Source: Litoditis marina (lineage: Eukaryota > Nematoda > Chromadorea > Rhabditida > Rhabditidae). Taken from it: a DNA stretch of 64,000 nt. Position numbers and translations under genes: made by a program. Where the stretch lies: the NCBI GenBank assembly GCA_964036275.1, contig OZ038433.1, forward strand, positions 4,152,013-4,216,012, in the 5' to 3' direction. The stretch's first letter is position 1. Each line of letters starts with the position of its first letter. This document shows, piece by piece, positions 1-12,467 of the stretch. The notes below the pieces were generated by a model. It had not been told where the DNA came from. It ran no database searches and saw only the letters and a program-made list of their open reading frames with translations.

Positions 1-372
1 GAGAGAGTGTGGAGGCTGCGGACATCTGAATCTCTCTGACCTGCACACTCTCTCGTCGGGGCCGCAACAAACGTGGCTGGCCAATTGGCTGGGAATTGTC
101 TGAGATGAAACGGACTCTACCTCACTAGAAGGGTGAATTATTTTGAGTGGTAGTGCGTCTGCAACCAGATTAACGCAATTTGAAAAATTCACGAGTATAA
201 ATGCGTAATAAATACAACTTTGCTTTTATTTTCTGATGAGCAGTTTTCGGAAACATTAATGTTAGCAACTACTCTTCTACAGTTTTGTTCCACTTCATAG
301 TAATATAACTGTGTACATTTTGATTGACAGAAGATTTACAATGTAAAAAAGCAAGGTAATTGTAACTAGTGG

Positions 373-619
373 TTAAAGAAGGACGATTATGTGATCCAAT
401 CGCAACGGTTCAGTCCTTTAAACTGCAATACATTTTTCAATTGCAGTTTAAAGGACCGTTGACACGAGATTGGTCCACATTATCGTCCTTCTTTAAAGAA
501 GGTATGTGGTCCAATCCTAACGCTTCAGTCCTTTAATCTGCAATACATTTCATTTTCAATTGCAGTTTAAAGGACCATTTACACGGGATTGGTCCACATA
601 TACATTCGTCCTTCTTTAA
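373..619. mobile_element. Two tandem TTAA-bounded hairpin elements (MITE-like)
   Basis: TTAA occurs at 373-376, 493-496 and 616-619, and each interval of about 120 bp between them is a near-complete inverted repeat. Each arm begins AAAGAAGG and carries the blocks tccaat..c, cagtcctttaa and tgcaat, mirrored as attgcag, ttaaaggac and attggtcc, ending ccttcttt. The two units are similar but not identical. TTAA is the usual target of piggyBac-type elements, but no coding capacity is present, so these would be non-autonomous copies. Confidence 0.7.
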
Positions 620-1066
620 TGTCGTAGCAGGTTGCTAGAATAGTATTGTACCGTGTTCAGTACCGGAATGTAACAGCCTATCTAAGTACCGGAATGTAAC
701 AGCCTATGTATAATAATCGTGAATTAACACTGCTGAGAATGTGTTTACCAGTTTGCTATTAACATTAGTTCTGAGGGGGATGACATCCATATCATCATGG
801 TGAAATGAATGATGTTACAAAATACCTCAAATTGTGTGGTTTGAGATTAAGATGCTGCGCAAACGCGCCCCAACGAACTAAGATGTGCAGGTTAGTCCTA
901 CAGTGTACAGTGTTTAATACAGTACTTTTTTATACTAAATTTAGTTTGAATATGAATCAATAATCGTTATCGATTCGATCGATTTCATTTTTTGTTCTGT
1001 GAAAATTGTCAGCGGTCACCTTTATTACACATGTAGATAGGGAGTTAAGTGATGTAAATAAGGATT

Positions 1067-1510
1067 CCGCGACAACTCGTCCCCGCGCGTCGCGTGTGCG
1101 ACAACTCGTCCCCCGCCCCATCATGCGACAACTCGTCCCCAATGTTTTATCACAAAACATGCTAAAAACGAAGTTTCAAAGTGAAATTACACTTTGTAAA
1201 GTTTCCTACTTCATATTGAATACAAATTGACTATAAATACATTCGAAAAATTGAGTAAGGCGTCACTTATTTGAGAGAAAACGACAAGTTTATGAAAATT
1301 GTGATAATTGTAGCATAGTATGATTTATATTGGTTATTTTCAATTCTTTCTTATCTCCAAGGTTGCCTACAGCCTTTGGTATAAAATTTAATCCATTCAC
1401 TATTTTAATTTGTAAGTTTCAAGCTAATTTGAGCATTTTTTGAGCTGGGGACGAGTTGTCGCATCTTCGGGGACGAGTTGTCGCACGCAACGCGGGGACG
1501 AGTTGTCCGT
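1067..1510. mobile_element. Non-autonomous element with terminal arrays of gacaactcgtcccc
   Basis: The 14-mer gacaactcgtcccc occurs three times near 1069-1140 and three times as its reverse complement (ggggacgagttgtc) at 1446-1509. The arrays point toward each other and flank about 300 bp of AT-rich DNA without an ORF. A further solitary copy sits at about 16148 inside an XPOT intron. The arrangement fits a fold-back element with repetitive termini. No target-site duplication was established. Confidence 0.6.
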
Positions 1511-2045
1511 AAACGGTAAATAAGTACCATCCGCAGCGAATTCGCGTTCTTTCCTTTGCTCCATAATTGATTGGCTGGCATGGTTTGCATTAATTTTCGT
1601 CACGTTCAGATCATGTCCAAACGGACATTTATTCCGAAATGGGATCCCCGGAGTTGTTTCGAGGACGCGCGGTCCACTAGGCGAGGAGGCGGCTTTCGAA
1701 CTAATGGTGGCAGGAGAAGCCGAGCTGAACACAGTGATCTGGACAGCACACAGGGACACACTCGTTAGTCTCTTGTTTATCCGTTCCTTGTATTCTTGTG
1801 GATGTGTTTTGTAGTCTTAGATAGCCTGGTAAGCTACATCGGCAGAATTCGAATAGGGCCAAACTACGCACTCATCTCACTTGTTCGCGGTTCTGATACT
1901 TAGCTGATACCTGTGTGTAAAACTAAACTGACAAACCTGCGCGTGATTAGCATGAAGAGAAACGAGATTTATGTAGTTCACTATGTGCTCGAGAGGATTA
2001 CACTACCGGTACGGTTATAGTCACATTCATGAGATTTTCAAGTGT

Positions 2046-5000
2046 TCATTTCAAACCGAGTTCATTACGAGTTGGACTTTGATTTAGAACAAGTATTGGG
2101 CGGACAAGTAAGATGGTACGGTACACATCATGATAGGAGCGAAGACCGAACTAGAGAAGGTGCAGGAAGAATATACGAAGTAAGTGGTACTTCATTCAGA
2201 AGTATTATACACATGGTGGTCGAAACCTGAGAAAGTCATCGTCTGAGAAAGTCATCGAGTTTGTCCTGGTGCCAAGGAAAATTCTTCATTTATATTCAGA
2301 AATCGAAGCCAATCCAAATTTAAGCAAATTCACAGAGAAACGTAGATGTATGTTGATTGTTTACTATAGCTCTAAGATAAATTATATTCATCTCTTTGGA
2401 ATACTATGGATTTGTAATATTCATTTTTCGTTTACGGAAAACTCGTCTTCAGAAATAGAAAACAATTGGAAATCACAAAGACTAATAGTTTGTGTTTAGC
2501 ATGTATTTTTTTGTGGTTTCAGGGCCGATTAACTCAGCGAATCGGCATGTTCCGCAACGCCAAACAGTCACAAGTTATTTACAATGATGTGTCATCTGCT
2601 GTTAGGAGAAATGTTCGTTCATTTGGCCACGACTAGTCTGAGTTATCAGTCATTTTGTTTCATTGTTTCATATATCTGAAATACAAATATTTTTGTGAAT
2701 GTTAAAAAAATTCGATCAAAATTTCCAAAACATTCGAATATTCTAAAAAATGGGTTGAATTGAACATGTTGACATTATTGTTGAATAGTCAATAATCACA
2801 CTTCAGATAAATCGAGACCTTGAGCATCTTGTAGCCCCAGAAGAAGATGTGGAATGGACACGAAAGCCTCCTCCACATGGCAAGAGAAATTCCGCCCAGG
2901 TACGATTTAATGAAGGCTTTCTTGTCTTGTCCGAGCAGAGCTCTTTTTTGCCTTGAGTGCTTGATTCATGTGTTATGCTAGTTAGAGAAGTTGTTTACTC
3001 GGACGATTGTTATTATGTGTTTTACACAATAATCCGCAAGATATTCATCAGCTCTGAACTGTTGTTGGTGCTTGGCTGAACTTAGTCCTATGTTGCCAAA
3101 GAAAATCTGACATTACAGTCAACGAGTCAGGAAGCCGACTGTTCTTCACCGACCAGACGCCGAACAAGAAATAGAGCCGACGATGCTGGTTCGAGGTATA
3201 CCTTTCGGTAATCACGATTCTGTTGAAAATACTCTATCGCAGCCATAGGTATTATTAATGAAATGTTAATGGAGGTCCAAACCATACACCGTCAAGAGTC
3301 ATTCCTTATCCGCTCTAAATTCTCGCAACCCAGCAACTACATTGTAGGGTGCGACCACTCCTAAATTGCAAGTTTTACCCATTTCTCGTTTAATTACCGT
3401 GATTTTTCAGCTAGTTAGTCGCGACCTCCGCTTTTCCTTGTAAATCTTTCGCAATTTTTCCTAATTCGAGGGGCTTTGGCGGTGTTGCTTCTCTCGATAA
3501 ACGAAAAGTTGTGAAGTTTTCGATTTAACATCACTTGAGAAAAGGTTTCAAGAAACTGGCGTCTGAGACTCGTCTGAGACGTCTGAGTGAGAAACTGGTG
3601 GTGAGAAGAAAAAAGAAGAAGAAAAGAAAGGTCAATGTGATTTCAATGTGGCGGAATCATATCAGTTATGTTGTTAATTAACTTCGCTCCCATCTTGAAC
3701 AGGCGAGTTCGGTGTTACAAGGAATACTTCAAGGAGCGTGAACGAGTGGATAGGCAGCGAGACAACGGACGGACAGACTACGAATCTGGTCAGTTTCCGG
3801 TCATTGCATACTAAACCAATGCAATGCTTTTTATTTTTTGCCATCATAATATACTAGAAGAATGTCTTAGACACAATCGCGGACTGTGGTCAGGGGTGAC
3901 CACAAGTTGCACGCGTGCAACATTTACAAGGGGGGGGGGGTCGTAAAGGCCTCTTCAGGACTGAAATTTTCCGAAATTATGGTGATTTTTGCCGATTGTT
4001 GTGAAATTCTCGCAATTTTGAAGAATAATTCCCTATTTTTCGGAGAGTTTCTATTTTTTTAACTGGGAGGGGTCGTACCGGTGGTAGGTTCGGTCAACTT
4101 TTTGGTCACCCCTGACTGTGGTAGCGGTTTCGGGCGCTCCGCGGTAGTTTCGCGGAGCTGCCGTAATAATTGGAGCTGCCATACTCATGGGATCGACGTG
4201 CTATGTATGCTAGAATTCGGGAACTAGTGCCAGTGTGTTCAAAAAAAATTAACGTGTGACGCCTTGATTATATAATAGATTCACTACCGCACTTCGTCAC
4301 TTGGGATATCGCGCGGAGCGCTGCGCAGATTTGTTTTCGATCACAACACTGCGGAAAAAGAAGTTGTATACCATTCATATATTGATTGTGCAGGCTATGT
4401 ACCAGCAATGACGCGCAGACGCTCCTCAAGGAGTCAGGATGGTCATGCCGATCGCGGGGAAGATGTAGATCGGTATTCTCCCCCGCCTCGAAGGAGACGC
4501 GAGAGCAGAGAAATCCACGGAATGGGCCATAGAGACAATAGACCTAGAGAAGAAGGCCGCTCTCGTCCTGAAAGGTATCAATTTTATTTATTATTTTGTA
4601 GTCACACACATTCACTTTTGATTTGAAAATGCGAACTGTATGCAGTCGCTTAACAACGCCATATTTCGAATTCTAACTATTGCAGTCATGGAGTATTGAT
4701 CAGCTCTTATGATTATTATTAAGAATACCTGATAATCTTGGACACATATCTGCGGTCTTCTGTTATTTTAGGTTAAGCAATGCTGACTCCGTAAAGGGTG
4801 TGAAGGGAATTGGGGCTCGTTGGCTATTCAGTCTAGTTTGCCATAGTATAGATGTGTCCAGTTACGATTCCACTCTAATAGAAATCTTTCTTATTTTTCA
4901 GAACGCATGGATTTGATCCACGTCGCAGGGTAGATCACATTGCGCCTCAAACTGATGATGTTGAATCGGTGAGTGTTGAAATACATAACGCGTTCCACGT

Positions 5001-7913
5001 TTAGTAGTGTCTTATGTGATACTTAGTGCACACATGCATTGACCGAATATGAGCGAAATTTATTTAGTGACAAATGCCTAGAACCAGTCGGATGTCGGAA
5101 ATTAAAGCGTGGAACTTGGCAGGTGTTCGTAAAAATATCTACATTTTCAGGATCCTTCTGGGTCGGACAGTGTGATTCAACGATCTGAAATTCTGCGCCA
5201 GCATGAGAGGGTACTACGTACGCCAACACTCAAAGAAGCACCCTGTCAGCCTCAACTGCCCTCGTTAGTTTATTTTCCTACTAAGAGCAACTGACTACAG
5301 CCATTACTCTCATTGATGTGAGAATAGCGCTCATTGATCCAGCTGTTCAGTTTATGGGTTCATGCCCGTTTAAAACTTTGGTCTTGGATTGGTCTAGGAA
5401 ATATGTAAGCTTTTGGGTCAGTTGATTCTCGGGAACTGCATAAAATTGAGTAAGCTATTCAATGAAAATGCTCTTGATAGAATGTGGAGAGCGTATATCA
5501 AATAAATTGGGAAATTTAAAGTTTGATTCTCCATAGCAGTTTGATCCCTGCGGCACTTCAACCTTTCACCTAAGCTAAACCTGAAGTTCGTTGATAGTTA
5601 TGGTGGCGCTGGCGATTTATTAATACTTGCAGTATTATTGGGTGTATTACTCATGCAGTCAATCATGATTGTGTCTCAATTAGTAGGAGAGCAGTGCGCC
5701 GTGTGTCACCCACAAATTGTCATTTGCGCCTTTGCCCGTTGTTGAGTGGTTGAGTCGTCGTCTAAGACGGTTGCAATAGTTGCTTTTCAACCTAATCGAT
5801 TGACATTGATCATTGTTTTAGTTATTAGTTTTTACGTTTATTGCAGACCGGCAACTGTAGTGTTTCCTGCTTTGAAGTTGTGTGGTCGTATATCGTCCTC
5901 CCTATCAACACTCCCGCTACAAGAAGACAATAAAAAACTGTTAGTTATTATCTCACACTTGAAAATGCTTTGTACATAGTTAGGTCTTATCGATCGAATC
6001 TTCCAACTATCCTGATGTATTCAACAGTTGTTTCTTTTCTAGTACGACTTTGTGATAGTGTAAAAAATATCTTGAGTCCCCATATTCCCGGGCGGGCTGA
6101 CTTATTTCATGATTTCGTGTGTGTTCAGGTACGACAGTCTTGCTGTGGCGCTGCTATCGGACAGCATTAAAAGCAGTACAGAGTTTGAGACCACGGCCAA
6201 CAAGGTAGAATTTTTTTTAAAATATATGTTCGACTGTTTTTTAATTGTTGCATGAAAGATCTGGAATATCCCCATGTTTTTGTTCAATTTTGGTGAAGAC
6301 ATTTATATTCTAGTGAACGCTGATCTTTGAGTTTATTCAGCTCTTGCGTTCAACGTTACGTAACATTCAGTCTTTCAGCAAATGATGTCTTCTATGATGA
6401 ATCAAACTCATCAACTGGAGGTGCCAGCTGTGCAAGACTACAGTGAGGATGATGAAGGGAACCCAGCATGCGGCCATGACTATTTGTTCCGACCAGAGTT
6501 CGTGTTTCGCCCTCGTAATGTAAAACATATCAATTGCCTGTATGTTCTCGTAACTGATTGTTTTATATTTTCCGGTATGCTTTGCCTTCCAAGGATCTAT
6601 GAATTATTTATTTCCAGCACACCTCCGATGGAGTATGTGCAGTCCAGCTCACCTCCACCTACCCCTCTTCTGGAACGGGCTTTCAATCAGACTATGCGGG
6701 CTCATAGTATTCTGGATGTGATACCCTCCGAACCGAGACAGCTAGATATCAATCAGGTATCATATCAAGCTGTTTTCGATGAATATGTGTGATTTCGAGA
6801 CTCATCAGATCACGTCAAACGATTTCAAAACAGGGTTTCTTGACTGTCTTTCAATTTTTTTTATCTTCACGCACTTTGTTATGAGGTATGACTGCGACTG
6901 GTTCGCGATCTCAGTATCTTAATTGAAATGGTTACGTCTGGGGTATATGCGAAACGTACCACTTTTTAAGATCATGTATAGTCGCTGAATATCGAGTTCG
7001 TCACTTAGCACGTCACTTCTAGTACGATTTTCAGTCTAATCTACTCGGGCCAGTTACGGAGCAGTCAGTCGGTTCTTTTCGCGACCCCATTCTGTACGGT
7101 CAACCTAACTCTTCGCGTTCACATTGCTCACAACGATCTAGTGTCAACATGGGTGAGTAGTTTCGTCCACTATTAGAATTTTTGAAAGAGGATAAATTCA
7201 CTGAATTAAAGCTCGTGGGATGGAGATGCTCTTAATTTTGTTACCTCCTTCTAAATGGTGATTCATTTTTAGGGAGATCAGGGTTCGGTTCTGTGCCATC
7301 AAGCAGTTTGAACTGTTCCATTAGTAGCGGGATGGAGGTGGTTAGCTGTCGTTCCACTATCGATAATCAGAACCACAGCCACGATTGGGAGTACAATGGT
7401 ACGTATAAAGATCATCAAATTTGATAAATTTTTCTGATATGATCTATCACGTTTTGTAGCTTGTAGTACATCAATGCAAGATCGCCTTACCCACACACTG
7501 AGGGGATCGTAAACTGAGATTTAGATTTCTCTGCTCTCCGAACACAACCCCTTCCTATTTCCTTCTTGTGAAAAAACAAAACTTGTAATATTCCTAATTT
7601 CAATGATTTTATTCAGTGGTGACATTCACGCCGGCGTTGTCAACATTTCACTCGCAACCTCTTAGCTACAGCCTCTCTCAGTGAGTGTGTGTGGTCCTTG
7701 CCATGAAAGCAGAAGTAAAACATTGGGTGGTTTCTAGTTTCGTTGGTGGTATTTTGGGTTAGCAGTCTAGATGGAATAAGACGCAAATTTTGCTTTTCAG
7801 CATTGGATGAACCGCACAATACATCTGCTGCTTCAGTGGACGACTTCCCATGGGCTCGCCCCTCGCCTATAGATGTATCAATGCTGCGAGGAAATGGTCC
7901 CCCATTCTTCTGA
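2046..7913 (+). CDS. Unknown Arg/Ser-rich protein, 14 exons, 5' end unresolved
   Basis: Exons read at about 2046-2179, 2523-2600, 2807-2899, 3119-3195, 3703-3788, 4394-4574, 4902-4968, 5151-5263, 5847-5939, 6129-6204, 6379-6756, 7035-7152, 7273-7398 and 7801-7913. Phases join without a stop through to TGA at 7911. The first block has no ATG in frame, so the start is unresolved; an upstream exon is likely. The protein has an acidic stretch (LVAPEEDVEW), an Arg/Glu-rich middle (RRRTRNR, YKEYFKERERVDRQR, MTRRRSSRSQ, PPPRRRRESRE), a Met-rich patch (QMMSSMMNQ), SSSPPPTPLLER, then Ser/Asn-rich sequence ending RGNGPPFF. No known domain was recognised. The long exon 11 may contain a small intron around 6519-6619, which keeps frame if retained. 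It looks like a mostly disordered, possibly nuclear or scaffold protein; that is inference only. Confidence 0.65.
3900..4350. repeat. Intronic dispersed repeats
   Basis: The intron before exon 6 holds a G10 run (about 3931-3940) and two blocks found elsewhere in the window. One is gtagcggtttcgggcgctcc followed by cgcggagctgccg (about 4118-4166), matched near 12774-12822. The other is gcgcggagcgctgcgcagat (about 4312-4331), matched near 44170-44191. Both blocks are partly self-complementary (GCGC..GCGC). They look like fragments of dispersed GC-rich elements. Confidence 0.5.
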
Positions 7914-9097
7914 GTCCAATTCACGCTTGTTTTTATCTCTGCAGTAGCTAGTTCATGTTATATTGTAGTTGGTCATACTTGTGATTTTTTGCTCCTGTTG
8001 TATTTCTTTTTTCATCAGTGCTATTCCTTATAACTCATTCACATGTTGGTATTCTCTCTCTGAGGGACTCATTTTTTTGGTTCACGGACACCCTTCTTCT
8101 TCTTTTTTTGTTAGTCCCAATAAATGTGACTCAATTTCAAGGGAGGGGATGTCACGTAATTATTTTTCTATTTTATTTGGTGGTACGCGATTTCTCGTTA
8201 TATATTTAGCTATGTTTTATAATGTTGTTTACGTTTCTGTTCTCCATTTTCCTGTGATTTTTTTCTTCTGTTATTCATGATGTTTTTCTTCCAAATGAAT
8301 AGAGCATGCACCCAAGCTGTCGCTTGTTGTTTATTCTTTTCAACTTAGTTCACTCAAGTCGAATATTTGACTTACTCAAATTTTTTATCAAGATTCACTC
8401 TATAAGTGACTGCATTTTTTCATAATATGCTTCATAATATAATAATTTCACTATATTATAGCTGTAGTTGGCCCCCCTGCGTATTAATTAAAGGCACCAG
8501 AAAAGACCATGTAAAAAGGGAGGGGTTATGCAGGTAACACGGTTGAACTCGATAAGGTCAATGAAATACTCGGTTCCTTGTGGATTTGACCGGTTTTAGA
8601 CCCGCAGTGTACCATTATTTGTAGACTTACACTCTTAGGACCTCGTATGCCACCATCTTGGTCTCATGACCGTAGTCTTTTTCATTCCTACTGAGACTCC
8701 TACAGTAGGATTTCTAAACTACCAAACTGTTTTTCTCAATCACTTATGATCGGAAAGGTTTAGGCACCCCATTTTCGTTCTCAGGTACAGTAATTAAACG
8801 AGAGTATTTTTAATGAACTAAATTTTTAGCTTCACAACAGCCTTCGGAGTTTGTAAGGTTACTGTAGGAGTCTCAGTAGGAATGGTGCGAGCTATATTGT
8901 CCCGTGTGATTAGTAAGATGTACACAAAGTTTTGGTAACCCGCGGCCATTTCGTTTGCATAGAAGGATTGTCCGCTGTTCACATTACCATGACATGTAAA
9001 GTTGAGTCAAAATCGAAATTATGTTCATCTCAATGTAAGCAAACAAACGAGAACAGTAAGTAACAATGTGGCAAAATCAACAATTATGGCAGAATGG
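7914..9097. other. Intergenic spacer with inverted-repeat element
   Basis: This lies between the 3' ends of two convergent genes. Its first part is T-rich (about 7970-8300) and gives open frames that look like chance. It contains one 200-bp inverted-repeat element (8682-8885). No coding exon was supported. Confidence 0.6.
8682..8885. mobile_element. MITE-like element with about 25-bp terminal inverted repeats
   Basis: The left end reads cattcctactgagactcct then acagta; the right end (about 8861-8885) is its reverse complement, tactgtagg..agtaggaatg. The roughly 150 bp between has no ORF. Position is in the 3' flank shared by the unknown Arg/Ser-rich gene and the LLPH-like gene. Confidence 0.65.
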
Positions 9098-11081
9098 CTA
9101 ACGGCGTCCTTTCGTCTTATTCTGCTTTGCTTTCTTCGACTGTCGGGCAACTTTCGCCATTTTACTCTTCTTCCTGAAATGAGAATGAATAATATCACCT
9201 TCCTCAGACAAAATCGTCTGCCTGACATTCTGCTCAGTTTTTCTTTCCGTTTGACTATTTTTCAATTGGTTTTAAATATTTATATACTTAACAACTTAAA
9301 AAAAAAAGCTTATCATTGCAGTTACAGTGTTTCAGCGAACTTAATTCGTGAAAGGAGGAAGTGTGTGAGTTCTGTTTCACCATTTTCAGCAAAAAGTGAA
9401 CGATACGATGCTGTGAATGAGTGTGCAACATAAGTCGAACACATTTATTCGCACAACGGTTCACAAAAACAATTGCAAAAATGTAAATTTAGCATGCACG
9501 TGCATAGTGTACGTACGTTGTGAACCGTTGTGCAAATAAATGTATTGTTCGACTTTTGTTGACATCTGGACGAAGTTTCCAGTGTTCAAACGCTGTGGTT
9601 CTGGTTTTTCCAATTATTTTGGAGCCAATTGACCTCTAAAATCGTCGTGAACTAGTGAAACCAGCATTTTTTCGCTCCGTTCATTAAAATCTGAGCTTAT
9701 TTGGCGCCACTGGGCGCCGACTGTCAAGCATGACACCAAATTTCTAGAAGTAGCTGGAATTCACTAATCTAACCTCTGTATGAAATTTTGGATCATTTCA
9801 CTCATGGGAAGCCATGTTTTGCAAAGCTTGGCGCCATAAGCAACATGACAACATCAAACTCCGAGCCGGGTTAGCGGACGTGTGCCAAATTTCAGCCGAA
9901 ACGGTCCAGTAGTAAAAAAAATAGTCTTCAAACAACATGGAATCAATAAGGCTCTAGCGCTCTTTTTTTTATCTCGAAAAAAAATTATTTGAAGATTTTT
10001 GCAGTTTGAAAGCTAAAAGGGAGTAGTTTACATTTGCCCCCCACCCTGGTTGAAAAGGGCCCGTACTACAATCGCCTCCCACCTTTGGGGGGCGATTGTA
10101 CACCATGCTTATTTACTGCAGGCTTGGGTTGAGTGGGGGGTGATTGTTCATCAGTTCCGGGTATGTACTATCACCCCCCATTTTGTATTGTGGGGGGTGA
10201 TTGTTCATTGTCGAAGATGTACAATGTCCCCTCACCCATTTACCAATTACCCCCCACCTTCGCACGACTTTTCTGGGATTTTAATTAGGTGGGGTGTAAT
10301 AGTACCACGAGGGGGGTGATTGTAGGGTGGGGGGGCGATTGTACATTTTTCCCAGCTAAAAATAGGTGCGCAATGGCCAAACCAAACCCAACTCACACGA
10401 AGCGCGCGATACAAGACAAATATACGAAAAATAAAATACCCCTGATTCAGCCACGCCGGGTACTTTCCATCTGCAGTTTTCATAGTTTTGACATTCAATG
10501 TGGACTCCAGTTTTTCAGTTGCAGTATCCATCTAAAAATAGATTATTTCCAGTATTCTCAGACGAATAAAAGAAAAGGCAACTATGTTAAAGTTATGGAA
10601 GTATGACTTTTTCCTTCACACGCATGGCATAATTGCGAGAATCTATTAATGGTATATACAAAAGTGACGCATTCAGAAACCCATTTTTAGAAAATGGTGG
10701 TTAATATAATACAAAGGAAAGTGTGATGCAAAAATAATTTACCTCTTGTACCTCGGTAGTTCCCGGTGCACATTTGGCTGCTTCAGATTCTTTGGCTGAA
10801 AAAAAAACCATGTTAAGCTGCAGACAATGACACTCGTCGAAATGGTCCTTATTTGAGGAGAAGGGTTTTCACTATTAGCCTCCAAAACAATCCGAACTAC
10901 AACATCACATGAGAAACAAATATCGTTGCTCAACACCTTCCACAGTACCTGCCTCTTCCAATTCATGCACTGTTCTGCGTGCTATAACCTTTTCCAAGCG
11001 AGCGTCTTCTTTTGGGGCTTTCTTGGTACGAGCAAGAGAACGCATCTTTCTCTTGAACTTAGATCTCAAACTTTTCGCCAT
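9098..11081 (-). CDS. LLPH: LLP homolog, nucleolar ribosome-biogenesis factor
   Basis: Exons on the minus strand: 11081 to about 10955 (or 10941), 10795-10743, 10531-10440 and 9173-9098. The N-terminus MAKSLRSKFKRKMRSLARTK matches the hallmark start of LLP/LLPH proteins (human MAKSLRSKWKRKMRAEKRKK). A later exon gives DGKYPAWLNQ, matching the conserved HGQYPIWMNQ. The last exon is Lys/Arg-rich and ends TKGRR. Phases join cleanly (0, 0 and 2 at the later junctions). The exon 1 donor is ambiguous: two GT sites 15 bp apart both give phase 1. LLPH is a small basic nucleolar protein tied to large-subunit ribosome maturation. It is head-to-head with XPOT. Its intron 3 (9174-10439) contains two repeat elements. 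Confidence 0.9.
9432..9555. mobile_element. Palindromic MITE in LLPH intron 3
   Basis: The left arm aagtcgaaca..atttattcgcacaacggttcacaa is mirrored by the right arm ttgtgaaccgttgtgcaaataaat..tgttcgactt, with arms of about 36 bp around a 50-bp centre. No coding capacity. Confidence 0.7.
10035..10352. repeat. G/C-tract element with repeated ggcgattgtac units
   Basis: Runs of 5-7 G or C alternate with short spacers; the unit is roughly ggggggtgattgtac, present in both orientations (ccccccacc / ggtggggg). It begins with gccccccaccctgg and ends with gggggggcgattgtacattttt. Related blocks lie at 13360-13730 and 26085-26265. The many G-runs could form quadruplex structures. It lies in LLPH intron 3 and gives spurious open frames on both strands. 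Confidence 0.65.

Positions 11082-12467
<1,386 letters not shown>

Larger units (their letters stand above)
1..2045. other. Intergenic, repeat-rich; no gene supported
   Basis: No exon chain with consistent frame and splice sites is visible here. The stretch holds two tandem hairpin elements (373-619), a 21-bp direct repeat around 658-706 (cagtaccggaatgtaacagc-like, two copies), and an element with inverted arrays of a 14-base motif (about 1067-1509). Open frames at 1006-1230 and 1424-1768 lie across those arrays and look accidental. The first 56 bases begin and end with complementary GAGAGAGTGTG/CACACTCTCTC. Confidence 0.6.

Noticed and set aside
7969..8280. 103-codon hydrophobic plus-strand open frame
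   Set aside because: T-rich spacer gives Phe/Leu/Ser/Val codons by composition; no splice partners.
9002..9433. 143-codon plus-strand open frame
   Set aside because: It runs antisense over the last LLPH exon and into a palindromic repeat; Ser/Leu/Phe-rich composition reflects the complement of a Lys/Arg-rich exon.
10050..10606. Overlapping open frames on both strands in LLPH intron 3
   Set aside because: Caused by the G/C-tract element; only the exon 10531-10440 inside this range is supported.
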